A DNA stretch of 56,678 nt from a virus (IMGVR_UViG_3300049215_000850:1-56678); one strand, 5' to 3'. Positions 34,361 to 42,810 are shown, counted from the stretch's first letter. The notes: generated from the letters alone by a model not told the origin. Numbers and translations: made by a program.

Positions 34361-35060
34361 CGGGCTCTTTCTCCTTCAGCATGGCGTCGAAGTAGCTCAA
34401 GCTGGTGGGGCGTTTTCCGCCGTGCTTCTTCATGTACCAGTCGATTCGCTTCCGAATGGCTGGCATGACGTAGGCGTTCATGTCGTACCTGGTTACCCAG
34501 CCGGAGAGTAGTTCTTGGTCCGGTGTGGACAGGCTGGCCGTGCCGAGCAGCAAGCAGCAAGCAGCATAAGCATTAAAATAATTACTAAAATCACTTCCTT
34601 CCTCGGGCGCGGAGTTAGGTAAGGAAGGAGAGATTAATTCTTCTTGGCTTATGGCTTCTGGCTTCTGGCTTAAGGATTGCATTGCCGTGGCATTGCCGCT
34701 GCTTTGCTCTGGCTTTGCTGCGGCATCACCAGATTTCCATCTTTTCAATGCCTTATCGCGGTTCTGTTCCTGAACTGATTGCATCCCAGAAAGCACCTTC
34801 AGTACCTTCCCATGTACCCACCTTCTGTCCCCACTCAACTCGAAGAAGCTGAGCAGGGTCTCACGCGAGTTTTTCCATGTCTTGTTGTCGAGGCCGGTGA
34901 TGCGGCGGAGCTGGATGTCGTCGTCGGGGAGGCCGGAAGTCCCAAAGCGATAATGGACGGACAGCAGCCGGATGTACCCGCCAAGCTCGGCAGGCGATAG
35001 GTGCATCGTGTCCGTGATTAGGTCCCCTATATGCAGGGGGATTGTGTGGACTGAACTCAT
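34308..35060 (-). CDS. DUF1376 protein, replication-associated
   Basis: The 250-residue protein has the DUF1376 (YdaU-like) N-terminal domain: HIGDLITDTMHLSPAELGGYIRLLS and then DDDIQLRRITGL. The domain commonly starts phage replication proteins. A low-complexity linker (about 115-150) leads to a second helical domain with YPAAC/W-type helices. It is probably a replication initiator or helicase loader; no separate helicase loader is seen nearby. The ribosome site AGGAGG directly precedes the ATG. Confidence 0.75.
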   Translation of the reverse strand: MSSVHTIPLHIGDLITDTMHLSPAELGGYIRLLSVHYRFGTSGLPDDDIQLRRITGLDNKTWKNSRETLLSFFELSGDRRWVHGKVLKVLSGMQSVQEQNRDKALKRWKSGDAAAKPEQSSGNATAMQSLSQKPEAISQEELISPSLPNSAPEEGSDFSNYFNAYAACCLLLGTASLSTPDQELLSGWVTRYDMNAYVMPAIRKRIDWYMKKHGGKRPTSLSYFDAMLKEKEPVSDIAKSLATSMKGKRP

Positions 35061-35210
35061 AAGCCTCCTGAGCCTATTCCTGATATTGGAGACGGGGCAG
35101 GCGGTCAGGAAAACCGCTTTTCGAGAGCTACTCTAGCCCCGCTCATAACCACATAGCGGGTGACGCATGTGATGATTATCCGTGTATCACCGTTTAGTTC
35201 TTCGCTCAAT

Positions 35211-35720
35211 CTAATCCTTCACGCGGATACGCTTCGGGCGTTTCACCTCGGTTGGCAGGTCGTCTGCCGGCAGGACACGCTGGTACTGGCCGGAGGTCTG
35301 AATCATGACCCGCGTTCCTTTCCTCATAAGCTCGTCCCCGTCCACCTTGTTCTGGACGATGGTCACCGTCTTGCCGTTCGCCTCGGTCACGACGTACTCG
35401 ATGCCCTTGTGGTCGGCGATGGCCTGTTCTGCGATGTGACCGGCTACCCCGCCGATGATGGCCGTGGCGAGCATAGCCCCGAGGGTTCCGCCCCCGTGGC
35501 CGATGTAGGCCCCGCCGAGGGCTCCCCCGGCCGCTCCAGCGGTCGCCCCGAGTCCCGTGTTCTGTCCGGTGATGTCAACCTCGCGGGATTTGATCACCGT
35601 CCCGAACTCGACTTCGGTGTTCCTCCCGACGTCCTGGTATCCGTATCGGTTCTGGCCGGGCTGGTTGCATCCCGTCAGTAGAGTCGCCAGCACTATGCAG
35701 GCGGTTATTTGTTTTTTCAT
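35211..35720 (-). CDS. Glycine-zipper outer-membrane lipoprotein, SlyB-like
   Basis: This 169-residue protein has a lipoprotein signal peptide with lipobox LLTGC (Cys18 as lipid anchor). It then has a Gly-rich double helix (about residues 55-95: GLGATAGAAGGALGGAYIG ... LATAIIGGVAGHIAE) of the glycine-zipper 2TM type and a beta-rich C-terminal domain. Such lipoproteins reach the outer membrane of Gram-negative cells. Its place among early phage genes is odd; it may alter the envelope to exclude other phages. That role is inferred. Confidence 0.8.
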   Translation of the reverse strand: MKKQITACIVLATLLTGCNQPGQNRYGYQDVGRNTEVEFGTVIKSREVDITGQNTGLGATAGAAGGALGGAYIGHGGGTLGAMLATAIIGGVAGHIAEQAIADHKGIEYVVTEANGKTVTIVQNKVDGDELMRKGTRVMIQTSGQYQRVLPADDLPTEVKRPKRIRVKD

Positions 35721-35785
35721 GGTCGTTACTCCTCAGTTGGTTGGCTTACTTGTTGGACATTGCCGTTTGATCTCAATGGAGTCTG

Positions 35786-36595
35786 CTAGGCCGCGCCTTT
35801 CCTACCGGCATTCTTGTAGAGGCGTTCGAGCATACCGACGATCGCGTTTGTCGTCGTCCCGCCGCTGATACTCACGTATGAACGTGCGTCTTTCTCGACC
35901 GTCTCAACATCCAGCTCTTCAAGCACGCGTACCATTCTCGTACGGTCTGCATCCGGGTGTTGCTTAACGAACTCGGCGAGTGCCTTGATGATACTCGCCC
36001 TCATCTGACCCTCGGATTCAGGATACGCCTCTGGAATGATGGTCAGAGCCCACACAACCTGCTTGTGACTGTAGACGCCGAGCATTTTCACGAGAGTGCC
36101 GACGCACTGGAGCTGGCGCGGGGCTGTCTCACCTCGATTTACCGTGGTCGTTGGAATATCGATGCCGCATTCATCGGCAAGCTGCTTGACCGATACCGCA
36201 TCTGGTTCTCCCGCAGCGACCGCCCCGTGGAATGCGGCGAGGGTATTTAGCTTCACGCGCTTCTGGTTCACGACCACGAAACCCTTGGCCTGCCTTTGAA
36301 AGTCTTGGCCGGAGATGACGACACAGGGCAGCTCCAGGATGTCGCTGCGCGCCATTGCTGCAAGGTAGCGATGCTGTCCGTCCACGATGGCATACTGCTT
36401 CTTTTCCGGAACGTGGCACACGATAAGTGCCCCACAATGCGCCCAGCAGAAGTTGTTCTGGATGTAGAGCAGATTCTTGCGGCTCGCCTTCGACTTCGCG
36501 TTCCGCTGATACTCATGGTCAACGTACAGCTCCGTAAGCTTGATCCATTTGAGTTCCGGTTTTGTGCCGAGGTCGGCTGGCGTCGCGTTCTTCAT
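35786..36595 (-). CDS. ParB/Srx-fold DGQHR-type protein (DUF6551-like)
   Basis: The 269-residue protein carries the ParB-like core: [17 protein letters not shown] at the start, then [13 protein letters not shown]. The C-terminal part is helical. This domain is shared by partition proteins, small nucleases and DNA-sulfur proteins. In phages of this gene type the family is usually hypothetical. It overlaps the DUF2312 gene by 4 nt. It is the first of two ParB-fold proteins in the element. Confidence 0.7.
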   Translation of the reverse strand: MKNATPADLGTKPELKWIKLTELYVDHEYQRNAKSKASRKNLLYIQNNFCWAHCGALIVCHVPEKKQYAIVDGQHRYLAAMARSDILELPCVVISGQDFQRQAKGFVVVNQKRVKLNTLAAFHGAVAAGEPDAVSVKQLADECGIDIPTTTVNRGETAPRQLQCVGTLVKMLGVYSHKQVVWALTIIPEAYPESEGQMRASIIKALAEFVKQHPDADRTRMVRVLEELDVETVEKDARSYVSISGGTTTNAIVGMLERLYKNAGRKGAA

Positions 36596-36885
36596 GCTGC
36601 CTCGCCTTTCTCGTCACCGTCAAACAGGTCGGGCTGCATCCCGAGCGCGCGCAGATAGGTGTCGAGTACGGATTCGGCTTCCTCGCGCTCTTGGGCGTCT
36701 TGCTTCCGCATCTTGATGATGGTGCGGATGGCCTTCACGTCAAAGCCATTCCCCTTGGCCTCGGTGAACACGTCGCGGATATCGGCGGCGATTCCGGCCT
36801 TTTCTTCTTCGAGCTTCTCGACTCGGCCAATGATGCTCTTGAGTTGGTCGACGGCTACGCCTCCTACTCGGTTTTGTCCTTTCAT
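36592..36885 (-). CDS. DUF2312 / GapR-like DNA-binding protein
   Basis: The 97-residue protein fits DUF2312: [20 protein letters not shown], then [30 protein letters not shown], a long coiled coil. Caulobacter GapR of this family clamps overtwisted DNA and helps topoisomerases ahead of moving forks. The start at 36885 has a purine-rich ribosome site and matches the family's length. A phage copy could support its own replication or transcription, which is inferred. Confidence 0.8.
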   Translation of the reverse strand: MKGQNRVGGVAVDQLKSIIGRVEKLEEEKAGIAADIRDVFTEAKGNGFDVKAIRTIIKMRKQDAQEREEAESVLDTYLRALGMQPDLFDGDEKGEAA

Positions 36886-36908
36886 GCTTTGGTTCCTTCC
36901 TTCGTTGG

Positions 36909-37187
36909 TTAGACGTTGAGATTGTCGCGGGAGAAATCCCACTTCGGCTCGGCTTTCATGCGCCTTGGGCGGTAGTTCTTCCCTCCAAGCGGCTTTATGG
37001 CAGGCCTCGGTCGTTTCGATTCCGAGAGAAGCTTGATGTTCATGCCCAGCTTGCGTTTCGCGTTGATGATGGTGGCGCGGCATACCTGAAAGTGCGCCCG
37101 CAACGCGTTGAGCGTATCGCCACGCTTCACCCTCATTCTGAAATCCGCCGCTATCTCCGGGTCTTCCCAGTCGATGTGCTTGGTCAT
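36909..37187 (-). CDS. Small DNA-binding protein candidate (92 aa)
   Basis: A 92-residue basic protein with a helix-turn-helix-like stretch ([25 protein letters not shown], roughly residues 24-48) and a Lys/Arg/Pro-rich tail. It overlaps the next upstream gene by 4 nt. It may be an early regulator near the divergent promoter region at 37376-37474. Confidence 0.6.
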   Translation of the reverse strand: MTKHIDWEDPEIAADFRMRVKRGDTLNALRAHFQVCRATIINAKRKLGMNIKLLSESKRPRPAIKPLGGKNYRPRRMKAEPKWDFSRDNLNV

Positions 37188-37375
37188 TCGTCCTGGCTCT
37201 TCTGTTCGAGTCCCCGTAGAAGTTTCCCAAGCGTTTTGGAATGGTGCTTGGTGTTGGTCGATTTTCGTATGCGCTTGATGGTGCTTTTATTCAGCGTCGT
37301 TGCTCTGGCGGCTGCAAGTATGCTGCCGTGTAAGTCAATGTTTTTGTTGGCTAAGTCCTTCGCGTCGTATGTCAT
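37184..37375 (-). CDS. Small helix-turn-helix protein candidate (63 aa)
   Basis: A 63-residue basic protein with [25 protein letters not shown], a likely helix-turn-helix with a recognition helix rich in Lys/Arg. It is the first leftward gene of the early cluster, divergent from the rightward recombination operon, the spot where phage switch regulators usually lie. Confidence 0.6.
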   Translation of the reverse strand: MTYDAKDLANKNIDLHGSILAAARATTLNKSTIKRIRKSTNTKHHSKTLGKLLRGLEQKSQDE

Positions 37376-37399
37376 AAATCCAATGGTGCAAAATAGTTG

Positions 37400-37428
37400 T
37401 TGACGGATAGTGCAATATTATCTAGGGT
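37400..37428 (+). promoter_or_regulatory. Candidate early rightward promoter in the divergent region
   Basis: A TTGACG -35 (37400-37405) lies 17 bp from a TAGGGT -10-like box (37423-37428). The 100-bp gap between the divergent genes also holds the similar segments GGTGCAAAATA and AGTGCAATATT, possible operator half-sites. The -10 is weak. Confidence 0.35.
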
Positions 37429-37474
37429 TGGCACACTTAATACCAAATGTCAATCCTTGAATAACGGAGCGATT

Positions 37475-37813
37475 ATGAAATTCACTGCAGACGTAAAGAA
37501 GTACGACCCGGACAACGAGGATGAAGCCGAGTTCGAGACGCTGGAAGCGGCAATCGAATGGCTGAAGAGTCGCCGTGCCTATGGTTATAGCTCGATGTGG
37601 CTAAACAACAGACGTGTGTGCTTCGACCAGAACGACAAGCTCTGCGTCATGGATTTCCAGAAACCGGGAGTTGGGGAACTGCTCTATCAGGCTTTGAAGC
37701 CTCCGACCCGCGAGGAGGTGGAACGAGTCCTGCGCCCCGTCCCGACGAATCCCGCCACCAAGAAAGTCACCGCGTTCAAGAGTGGCGATTCAGTGCAATT
37801 CAGAGAGGAGTAA
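37475..37813 (+). CDS. Hypothetical early protein (112 aa)
   Basis: From the ATG at 37475 (preceded by GGAG) the protein has 112 residues. The N-terminal part (MKFTADVKKYDPDNED ... AIEWLKSRRAYGYSSMWL) looks folded, and the C-terminal part is Pro/Thr-rich. No family recognised. First gene of the rightward early operon. Confidence 0.6.
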   Translation: MKFTADVKKYDPDNEDEAEFETLEAAIEWLKSRRAYGYSSMWLNNRRVCFDQNDKLCVMDFQKPGVGELLYQALKPPTREEVERVLRPVPTNPATKKVTAFKSGDSVQFREE

Positions 37814-37818
37814 ATAAC

Positions 37819-38229
37819 ATGACACACGAAAAACACTTAATCGAATCCGCTTTATCTGACGAATGTAGCGCGAACAAAATCACAGCAGGCGGCCATGGGT
37901 ATGAGGGCGAGAATTTAGAACCCGCGCCCAAGGCACAACACACGCCGGGGCCGTGGAATGCTGCGACAAGCGCATCCTCGGTAGTTGGTTGGCCCATCGT
38001 CGCGCAATCGGGTAGGCCGATAGCCAATATGACATGCGTTCCAAAGGGCTTCCCCAACGAGGAGGCAATCAACGCTGAGGTGTTAGCCAACGCCCGCCTA
38101 ATCGCCGCAGCCCCAGAGTTGCTGGAGGCTCTGCGAACGGTCTTCTACGTTGACGCCTTCAGCGAATTGCCGAGAGAAACCAAAGACAAGGTAGTTGCAG
38201 CCATAAGCAAGACAAGGGGGGCAGCATGA
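37819..38229 (+). CDS. Phage protein of the HTPGPW type (136 aa)
   Basis: The 136-residue protein holds the widespread phage pattern HTPGPWNAA ... VLANARLIAAAPELLEALR. It is found in many early operons of Gram-negative phages with unknown function. The start at 37819 follows the previous stop by 5 nt with a purine-rich ribosome site (GAGAGGAG). Confidence 0.7.
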   Translation: MTHEKHLIESALSDECSANKITAGGHGYEGENLEPAPKAQHTPGPWNAATSASSVVGWPIVAQSGRPIANMTCVPKGFPNEEAINAEVLANARLIAAAPELLEALRTVFYVDAFSELPRETKDKVVAAISKTRGAA

Positions 38230-38387
38230 ATCGGGTTGGAGCCTTTGACGCTTACGTCATCGACGAACAGGAGAAGCGCGAGAAAGCGCGCGCGTGGGCT
38301 GAATACTGCCAAGAGCAGAAAGAGCACGGTCTGCCTCCGCTGGGCTTCACCGAATGGGAAGAAAAGATGGAAAGCGAGGCTGCATGA
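38226..38387 (+). CDS. Small charged protein (53 aa)
   Basis: A 53-residue, strongly charged helical protein with no known domain. It overlaps genes on both sides as ATGA, which supports translation. It is one of several ATGA-coupled genes in this operon. Confidence 0.55.
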   Translation: MNRVGAFDAYVIDEQEKREKARAWAEYCQEQKEHGLPPLGFTEWEEKMESEAA

Positions 38388-38626
38388 AGTGGCTCGCCCT
38401 CATCACCGCTGGCCTGTTCGCCGTGCTGGCCTCGTACTCACAGGCCAAATACGGTGACGCATGGGAAAAGCCCGCCAGCTATTCGCTGGCCGAGGTCGAA
38501 GCCGTGAACAAACTGGCCGATGTCGGCATGGCCATCAAGATTCAGCCTCAGCACGATTGCGGGCTGGACATGAACTGCCTGCTTGCGTGGGCACAGGAGA
38601 AACATCAACGGAGGAAGAAGCCATGA
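38384..38626 (+). CDS. Small exported protein (80 aa)
   Basis: The N-terminus is a signal peptide or membrane anchor (MKWLALITAGLFAVLASYSQA, cleavage likely after residue 21). The mature part has two Cys in CGLDMNCLL, which could form a disulphide in the periplasm. It overlaps both neighbours by 4 nt. Function unknown. Confidence 0.6.
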   Translation: MKWLALITAGLFAVLASYSQAKYGDAWEKPASYSLAEVEAVNKLADVGMAIKIQPQHDCGLDMNCLLAWAQEKHQRRKKP

Positions 38627-38844
38627 AGCCCGTCGCACTGCTAATCCCCGAGGAGACCGTCTACGGCCTCGTGTACCATCCCGCGAACAAGAACGCGGTC
38701 AACCTCGCTGGCGTGGCAGGGACGCGCACCATCCCGGAAGACAGGCTGCCGTACATCCGTGCGTTGGGCTTCGAGGTACTGACCCAGAACGGCCAGTCCA
38801 TCCCGATTCCCCATCCGGGCAGCAAGGTGAGCGTTGAGGCATGA
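38623..38844 (+). CDS. Hypothetical protein (73 aa)
   Basis: A 73-residue soluble protein (MKPVALLIPEETVYGLV start) coupled by 4-nt overlaps to the exported protein before it and the exonuclease after it. No motif recognised. Confidence 0.55.
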   Translation: MKPVALLIPEETVYGLVYHPANKNAVNLAGVAGTRTIPEDRLPYIRALGFEVLTQNGQSIPIPHPGSKVSVEA

Positions 38845-39755
38845 CGGTGGTCGCCATCAAGGACGAAGCCCACTGGCACGAACTCCGCGCGCAGCACGTT
38901 GGAGGTTCGGAGGTCGCCGCCCTGTTCGGCTGCTGCCCGTACCTGACGCTATTTGAGATTTGGCACTTCAAGAGCGGAACCATAGAGGACACTGGCTGCG
39001 ACGACACGGAACGCATGTTCTGGGGGCAGAATCTCGAAGCTGGCATTGCTGCCGGTTTGGAGAAGCAACACGGATGGGTCATCGAGCGGCCTGCCGGTTA
39101 CTACCAGCACCCGCGCATCAAGGGCATGGGTTGCACCCCGGACTTCTTCATTAAGGCGGGCCTTGAAGGCGTAGCCGGGCACGGTCTGCTGCAAGTCAAA
39201 AACGTCAGCTTCCTCGAATACCGGGACAACTGGCTCGACGACGAGCCGCCGCTGCACTATCAGCTTCAGCTCCAGCACGAACTGGCCTGCACCGGCCTGA
39301 AGTGGGGCTTCATCGGTGTTCTCATCGGCGGTAACGAGAGCAGGGTGTTCTTCTTCCGCCGCCACGCAGGAGCCATCAGGCGCATCGAGCAGGCCGTCGC
39401 CGGGTTTTGGCTATCCGTCCAGCGTGGCGAGGAGCCGAAGGCGACCTCGGATGACTACGAGGCCGCCCGCCGCGTCTACCGCAAGGTAACGGGCACCGAA
39501 ATCGATCTGGCCGCCGACAACGAACTTCCCTCGCTCTGCGCCATGGCACTGGAAGCCCGCGAGCGTCGCCTAGCAGCCCAGAAGGAAGAGGACGGCCACA
39601 AGGCCGAAATCATCAGGAAAATGAAGGGAGCCGACCGTGCGCGTTGCACCGGCTTCGTCATCGAGTACCCGGAACACATTGAGCCCGTTGCGGCCAAGGA
39701 GGGGTACAGCAAGCAATACCGCAAGTTAACCATCAAGGAGGAAACACGCCTATGA
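38841..39755 (+). CDS. YqaJ/lambda-exonuclease-like recombinase nuclease
   Basis: The 304-residue protein is of the YqaJ viral recombinase family, which degrades one strand of a DNA end to expose the other for RecT-type annealing. Visible motifs are VGGSEVAALFG near residues 21-31, GCTPDFF with a metal-binding Asp near 100, the metal motif LLQVKN near 117-122, and LHYQLQLQHELACTG, with its Gln/His helix. In the usual E-x-K motif the Glu is replaced by Gln here. It overlaps RecT by 4 nt, the normal nuclease-annealase pairing. Confidence 0.88.
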   Translation: MTVVAIKDEAHWHELRAQHVGGSEVAALFGCCPYLTLFEIWHFKSGTIEDTGCDDTERMFWGQNLEAGIAAGLEKQHGWVIERPAGYYQHPRIKGMGCTPDFFIKAGLEGVAGHGLLQVKNVSFLEYRDNWLDDEPPLHYQLQLQHELACTGLKWGFIGVLIGGNESRVFFFRRHAGAIRRIEQAVAGFWLSVQRGEEPKATSDDYEAARRVYRKVTGTEIDLAADNELPSLCAMALEARERRLAAQKEEDGHKAEIIRKMKGADRARCTGFVIEYPEHIEPVAAKEGYSKQYRKLTIKEETRL

Positions 39756-40711
39756 CTACAGAAACCGCAATATCCAAATCCCCGCAGAAGCCTATCGACA
39801 CCGTGCGCGCCGTCTTCGAGAAGATGAAGCCGCAGTTCGCTATGGTGCTGCCGAAGCACATCACGCCCGACCGCATGGTGCGCGTTGCCCTGACCGCCAT
39901 CCAGAACACGCCGAAGTTGCTGGACTGCGATAAGCAGAGCCTGTTCAGCGCGGTGATGCGCGCCGCCCAGCTCGGCTTGGAGCCGGACGGCATCCTTGGA
40001 CAAGCGTACCTAATCCCTTATGCCGGGAAGGTTCAGTTCATCCCCGGTTACCGTGGCCTTATCGACCTCGCGCGCCGCTCCGGTGAGGTCAGCAACATCA
40101 TCGCCAAGGAAGTCTGTCAGAACGACGAATTCACCGTCGATTTCTCGCAAGACGTGCCCTTCACCCACCGGCCGAAGCTCAACGGCAACCGGGGCAACGT
40201 GACGCACTTCTGGGCGTTCGCCCGGTTCAAAGATGGCGGATTCCATTGGGACTACATGACGCACGATGAGGTCGTCACCATCCGCAACCAGTCCTCGGGC
40301 TGGCAGTCTGCCTTGAAATACGGAAAGCAGGCTGAATCACCGTGGGAGAAGCACTTCATCGAGATGGGCAAAAAGACGGCCATCCGCCGAATCTCTAAGT
40401 ACCTGCCGATGAGCGTGCAGAAGGCCGTTGTCATCGAGGACCTGGTTGACGCGGGCAAACCATTTACCAGCAACGAATTCGGCGAAATCGTGCTGGAGGA
40501 CGGCGAAGTCATCGACAATAGCGAAGCGGGCACGAAGGCCAAAGGCAGCAAGAAAGCCTCCAAGCTCGACGGCTTCGCCGCCACGGCTCATGACCCCGAA
40601 ACCGGTGAAGTTGTCGAAGAGGCCACCGGAGAAGCCGGTACTACCGCCTCTGAAGATGCAACTCCCGCCTTTCTCAGAGACAAGGGCGCGGCTGGAAAGT
40701 CTGCCGCATGA
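39752..40711 (+). CDS. recT: RecT single-strand annealing protein
   Basis: The 319-residue protein is a RecT-family annealase: SLFSAVMRAAQLGLEPD near 66-82, then YAGKVQFIPGYRGLIDLARRSG near 90-111. The core ends near 260 and a charged, disordered tail follows. It anneals resected strands for phage recombination or replication. It is coupled to the YqaJ exonuclease upstream and to the DnaQ-like gene downstream. Confidence 0.92.
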   Translation: MTTETAISKSPQKPIDTVRAVFEKMKPQFAMVLPKHITPDRMVRVALTAIQNTPKLLDCDKQSLFSAVMRAAQLGLEPDGILGQAYLIPYAGKVQFIPGYRGLIDLARRSGEVSNIIAKEVCQNDEFTVDFSQDVPFTHRPKLNGNRGNVTHFWAFARFKDGGFHWDYMTHDEVVTIRNQSSGWQSALKYGKQAESPWEKHFIEMGKKTAIRRISKYLPMSVQKAVVIEDLVDAGKPFTSNEFGEIVLEDGEVIDNSEAGTKAKGSKKASKLDGFAATAHDPETGEVVEEATGEAGTTASEDATPAFLRDKGAAGKSAA

Positions 40712-41316
40712 CGTACCTGTTCTTCGATACGGAAACGACGGGGCTGCCGGATTTCAAGCAGCTCCCGTCATGGGCTGGTCAGCCACACATCTGCCAGCTT
40801 GGGGCAATCCTGACCGACAGGGATGGCAAGGTTAAAGCCGAGCTAAACATGCTGGTCAGGCCGGATGGCTGGTCGATTCCGCCAGAAGCCTCGGCAATTC
40901 ACGGCATCACCCATGAGGACGCCATGAGATACGGGCTATCCATCCGGGGTGTGCTCGGCGTTTTCAACCGCTTGATGTCCAAGGCCGAATTAGTAATCGC
41001 TCACAACGTTCGGTTTGACCGATTCATGGTTCTGCGTGAGGCTTCGGCGTGCGAGTTCAAGGAAAGCGATTTTGCCTTCCAAGAATTCTGCACGATGGAG
41101 AAATCGGCTGGTGTTCTGAAGATACCGCCGACGGCAAGGATGCTGGCATACGACATGAAGAAATACAAAAACCCCAACCTGATGGAAGCGTACCTGCACT
41201 TTTTTGGGCGGCAATTTGAGGGCGCACACGACGCGATGGCCGATGTGCGTGCCTGCCGGGATGTGTTCTTCGCTTTGAAGGCTTTGGAAGAGAAGGCGAA
41301 CGTGGGGGCAGCATGA
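40708..41316 (+). CDS. DnaQ-like 3'-5' exonuclease
   Basis: The 202-residue DEDDh exonuclease shows Exo I FFDTETTG (Asp7, Glu9), Exo II IAHNVRFDR (about 95-103) and Exo III HDAMADV (about 173-179). It could proofread or trim DNA ends for the recombination pair before it. It overlaps RecT and the next gene by 4 nt. A host-type DnaQ role is possible, but the size fits phage exonucleases. Confidence 0.88.
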   Translation: MTYLFFDTETTGLPDFKQLPSWAGQPHICQLGAILTDRDGKVKAELNMLVRPDGWSIPPEASAIHGITHEDAMRYGLSIRGVLGVFNRLMSKAELVIAHNVRFDRFMVLREASACEFKESDFAFQEFCTMEKSAGVLKIPPTARMLAYDMKKYKNPNLMEAYLHFFGRQFEGAHDAMADVRACRDVFFALKALEEKANVGAA

Positions 41317-41423
41317 GCTGGGCACAGGTCTGGGTCTTGGCCAGCGTCATCTACGAGGCCAACGGCAAGAAGTATCCGTCGTATGTTTGCGCGGTGTTCG
41401 CAGTAATCGCATTGTTTTTGTAG
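41313..41423 (+). CDS. Tiny hydrophobic protein (36 aa)
   Basis: A 36-residue frame that starts as ATGA within the end of the exonuclease gene and ends with a hydrophobic helix (VCAVFAVIALFL). The coupled start is its main support. Function unknown. Confidence 0.45.
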   Translation: MSWAQVWVLASVIYEANGKKYPSYVCAVFAVIALFL

Positions 41424-41431
41424 GGGGTGGG

Positions 41432-41596
41432 ATGAAATTCGTAGGGCGGCAAGCTACTGACGCAGGCAACGTGGATTCCTTAGAGTGCGAGTTTTGCGGG
41501 CATTCCTTCCAGCGGCCAACCAATAAGCCCATACCTGAAATCCCGTGTTTCAAATGCGGAGAGCGCACAACCAGAGTAGAGGGCGAGAAACCATGA
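41432..41596 (+). CDS. Small zinc-ribbon protein (54 aa)
   Basis: Two Cys-x2-Cys pairs (CEFCG and CFKCG, 19-20 residues apart) make a compact zinc ribbon. It starts at ATG 41432 with AGGGGG upstream and overlaps the next gene by 4 nt. It may bind nucleic acid. Confidence 0.6.
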   Translation: MKFVGRQATDAGNVDSLECEFCGHSFQRPTNKPIPEIPCFKCGERTTRVEGEKP

Positions 41597-41736
41597 ACCG
41601 CCTCTACATCCTCGCCCTGGCCTTCGTCCTGTTCGCTGCCTATTGGACGCGCACCCATCCGCCGGAGCGGTGGGACTTCATCGGCGGGACGTTGACGGTG
41701 CCGGACGATGAACTGCTTGAGTTGAACCCTGAATGA
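41593..41736 (+). CDS. Tiny membrane protein (47 aa)
   Basis: A 47-residue protein with an N-terminal hydrophobic helix (LYILALAFVLFAAYW) and a polar tail. It overlaps the zinc-ribbon gene by 4 nt. Function unknown; it could be a membrane anchor or a superinfection protein. Confidence 0.5.
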   Translation: MNRLYILALAFVLFAAYWTRTHPPERWDFIGGTLTVPDDELLELNPE

Positions 41737-41746
41737 TGGAGGTGGT

Positions 41747-42007
41747 ATGAAACATTATGAGAATCAGAATGTGGATAAGACCAGAAGAGCGGTGGTGACA
41801 GGCAAGAGGGTTTGCTTCTACCGCCGAAGTGCGAGGAAAGGAACCTACTGCTCGCCGTATCCGGTCTGGAATGAATTCTATGAGGATTTTGAAGTGGCGT
41901 GCCAGGCAGCCGACGCTTGGGTGAATCGCGGAATATTGCTGGCGGGGCGCAGGAAGCTCACCAGAAGCAGGATGAGCGCGTTGAGCGAAGCGACACAGAC
42001 GGCGTAG
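41747..42007 (+). CDS. Hypothetical basic protein (86 aa)
   Basis: An 86-residue, Arg/Lys-rich soluble protein with no recognised family. The ribosome site GGAGG lies 5 nt before the ATG. It is the last gene before the structured gap ahead of the endonuclease and relaxase. Confidence 0.55.
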   Translation: MKHYENQNVDKTRRAVVTGKRVCFYRRSARKGTYCSPYPVWNEFYEDFEVACQAADAWVNRGILLAGRRKLTRSRMSALSEATQTA

Positions 42008-42019
42008 CGAAACGCGGCT

Positions 42020-42167
42020 GGAACCGTTCCATTTCCGTCGGGCATCACCGAGGGGAGATGTGTGAATACTTTCTGAAACCCTTGGGGTCTACGCTATTCT
42101 CTTTGACTGACCCGGTTTTCTGTGCCAGAAATGACGAAGCGGTCAAGGTGTTCCACCACCCGACCGC
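42020..42167. other. Hairpin-bearing gap before the relaxase block, possible transfer origin
   Basis: The 188-bp non-coding gap (42008-42195) contains the 11-bp palindrome GGAACCGTTCC (42020-42030). It also contains a two-part hairpin: GCGGTC (42139-42144) pairs with GACCGC (42162-42167), and GGTG pairs with CACC inside. There is no T-run, so it is a poor terminator. Inverted repeats close to a relaxase gene are usual at transfer origins, but no known nic-site sequence is seen. Confidence 0.3.
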
Positions 42168-42195
42168 CTCTATTCAACAGCAAACGTAACTTGCC

Positions 42196-42810
42196 GTGAC
42201 TGACGTCACCGTATCTCGCCTCTGGCTCGACTTCAAGGATGAAGACTACACGGACTCCGTGTGCCTGCTGCTACCCGATGGGCACGCAACGATAGTTGAT
42301 GTCGAGTTCTTCGAGTGGGCCTCCACGATTCGATGGTATGTCCTTGGCCGCTGCATTTTCGCCACCGAGTATTTTGCCGGGATTAAGGTCAAGTCGAGAC
42401 GAACCAAGACGCATTGGCTTCATCGAGATGCCATCGCGTTTGGTCTTGATAGCGTCCAAAGTTGGAATCTGAACCGGCTGCTCAACCGTCGCGATGTCGA
42501 CCACGCTAACCGCAATCCTTGGGATAATCGCCGTCGAAACCTTCGGCCTGCGACGCGGAGCCAGAACTGCCAAAACAGAACTGGCCTCCCCGAGACCTCC
42601 AGCAAGTACAAGGGCGTCTCAAGGGTCGTCGTCAGAGGCAAAGTAGTCTGGAAGGCTCGCGCGACCCTACGCGGCCGACGATTTCATCTGGGCACCTTCA
42701 AGGACGAGTCGCAGGCAGCTCGTGCCTACAACAGATTCATTCGCGAGACCTGCCCCGAGTTTGGTTTTATCAACCCAATCTCGATTAGCTTCGACGAGAC
42801 GCATCAATAA
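42196..42810 (+). CDS. HNH homing-type endonuclease with AP2 DNA-binding domain
   Basis: The 204-residue protein has a central HNH core (DVDHANRNPWDNRRRNLRPA, about residues 99-118, then QNCQN) and a C-terminal AP2 domain (SSKYKGVSRV, then KVVWKARATLRGRRFHLGTF). This is the layout of free-standing phage homing endonucleases. The GTG start is the first good start, with no strong ribosome site. It sits between the recombination genes and the relaxase, as if it had invaded there. It may cut relatives that lack it. Confidence 0.85.
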   Translation: MTDVTVSRLWLDFKDEDYTDSVCLLLPDGHATIVDVEFFEWASTIRWYVLGRCIFATEYFAGIKVKSRRTKTHWLHRDAIAFGLDSVQSWNLNRLLNRRDVDHANRNPWDNRRRNLRPATRSQNCQNRTGLPETSSKYKGVSRVVVRGKVVWKARATLRGRRFHLGTFKDESQAARAYNRFIRETCPEFGFINPISISFDETHQ

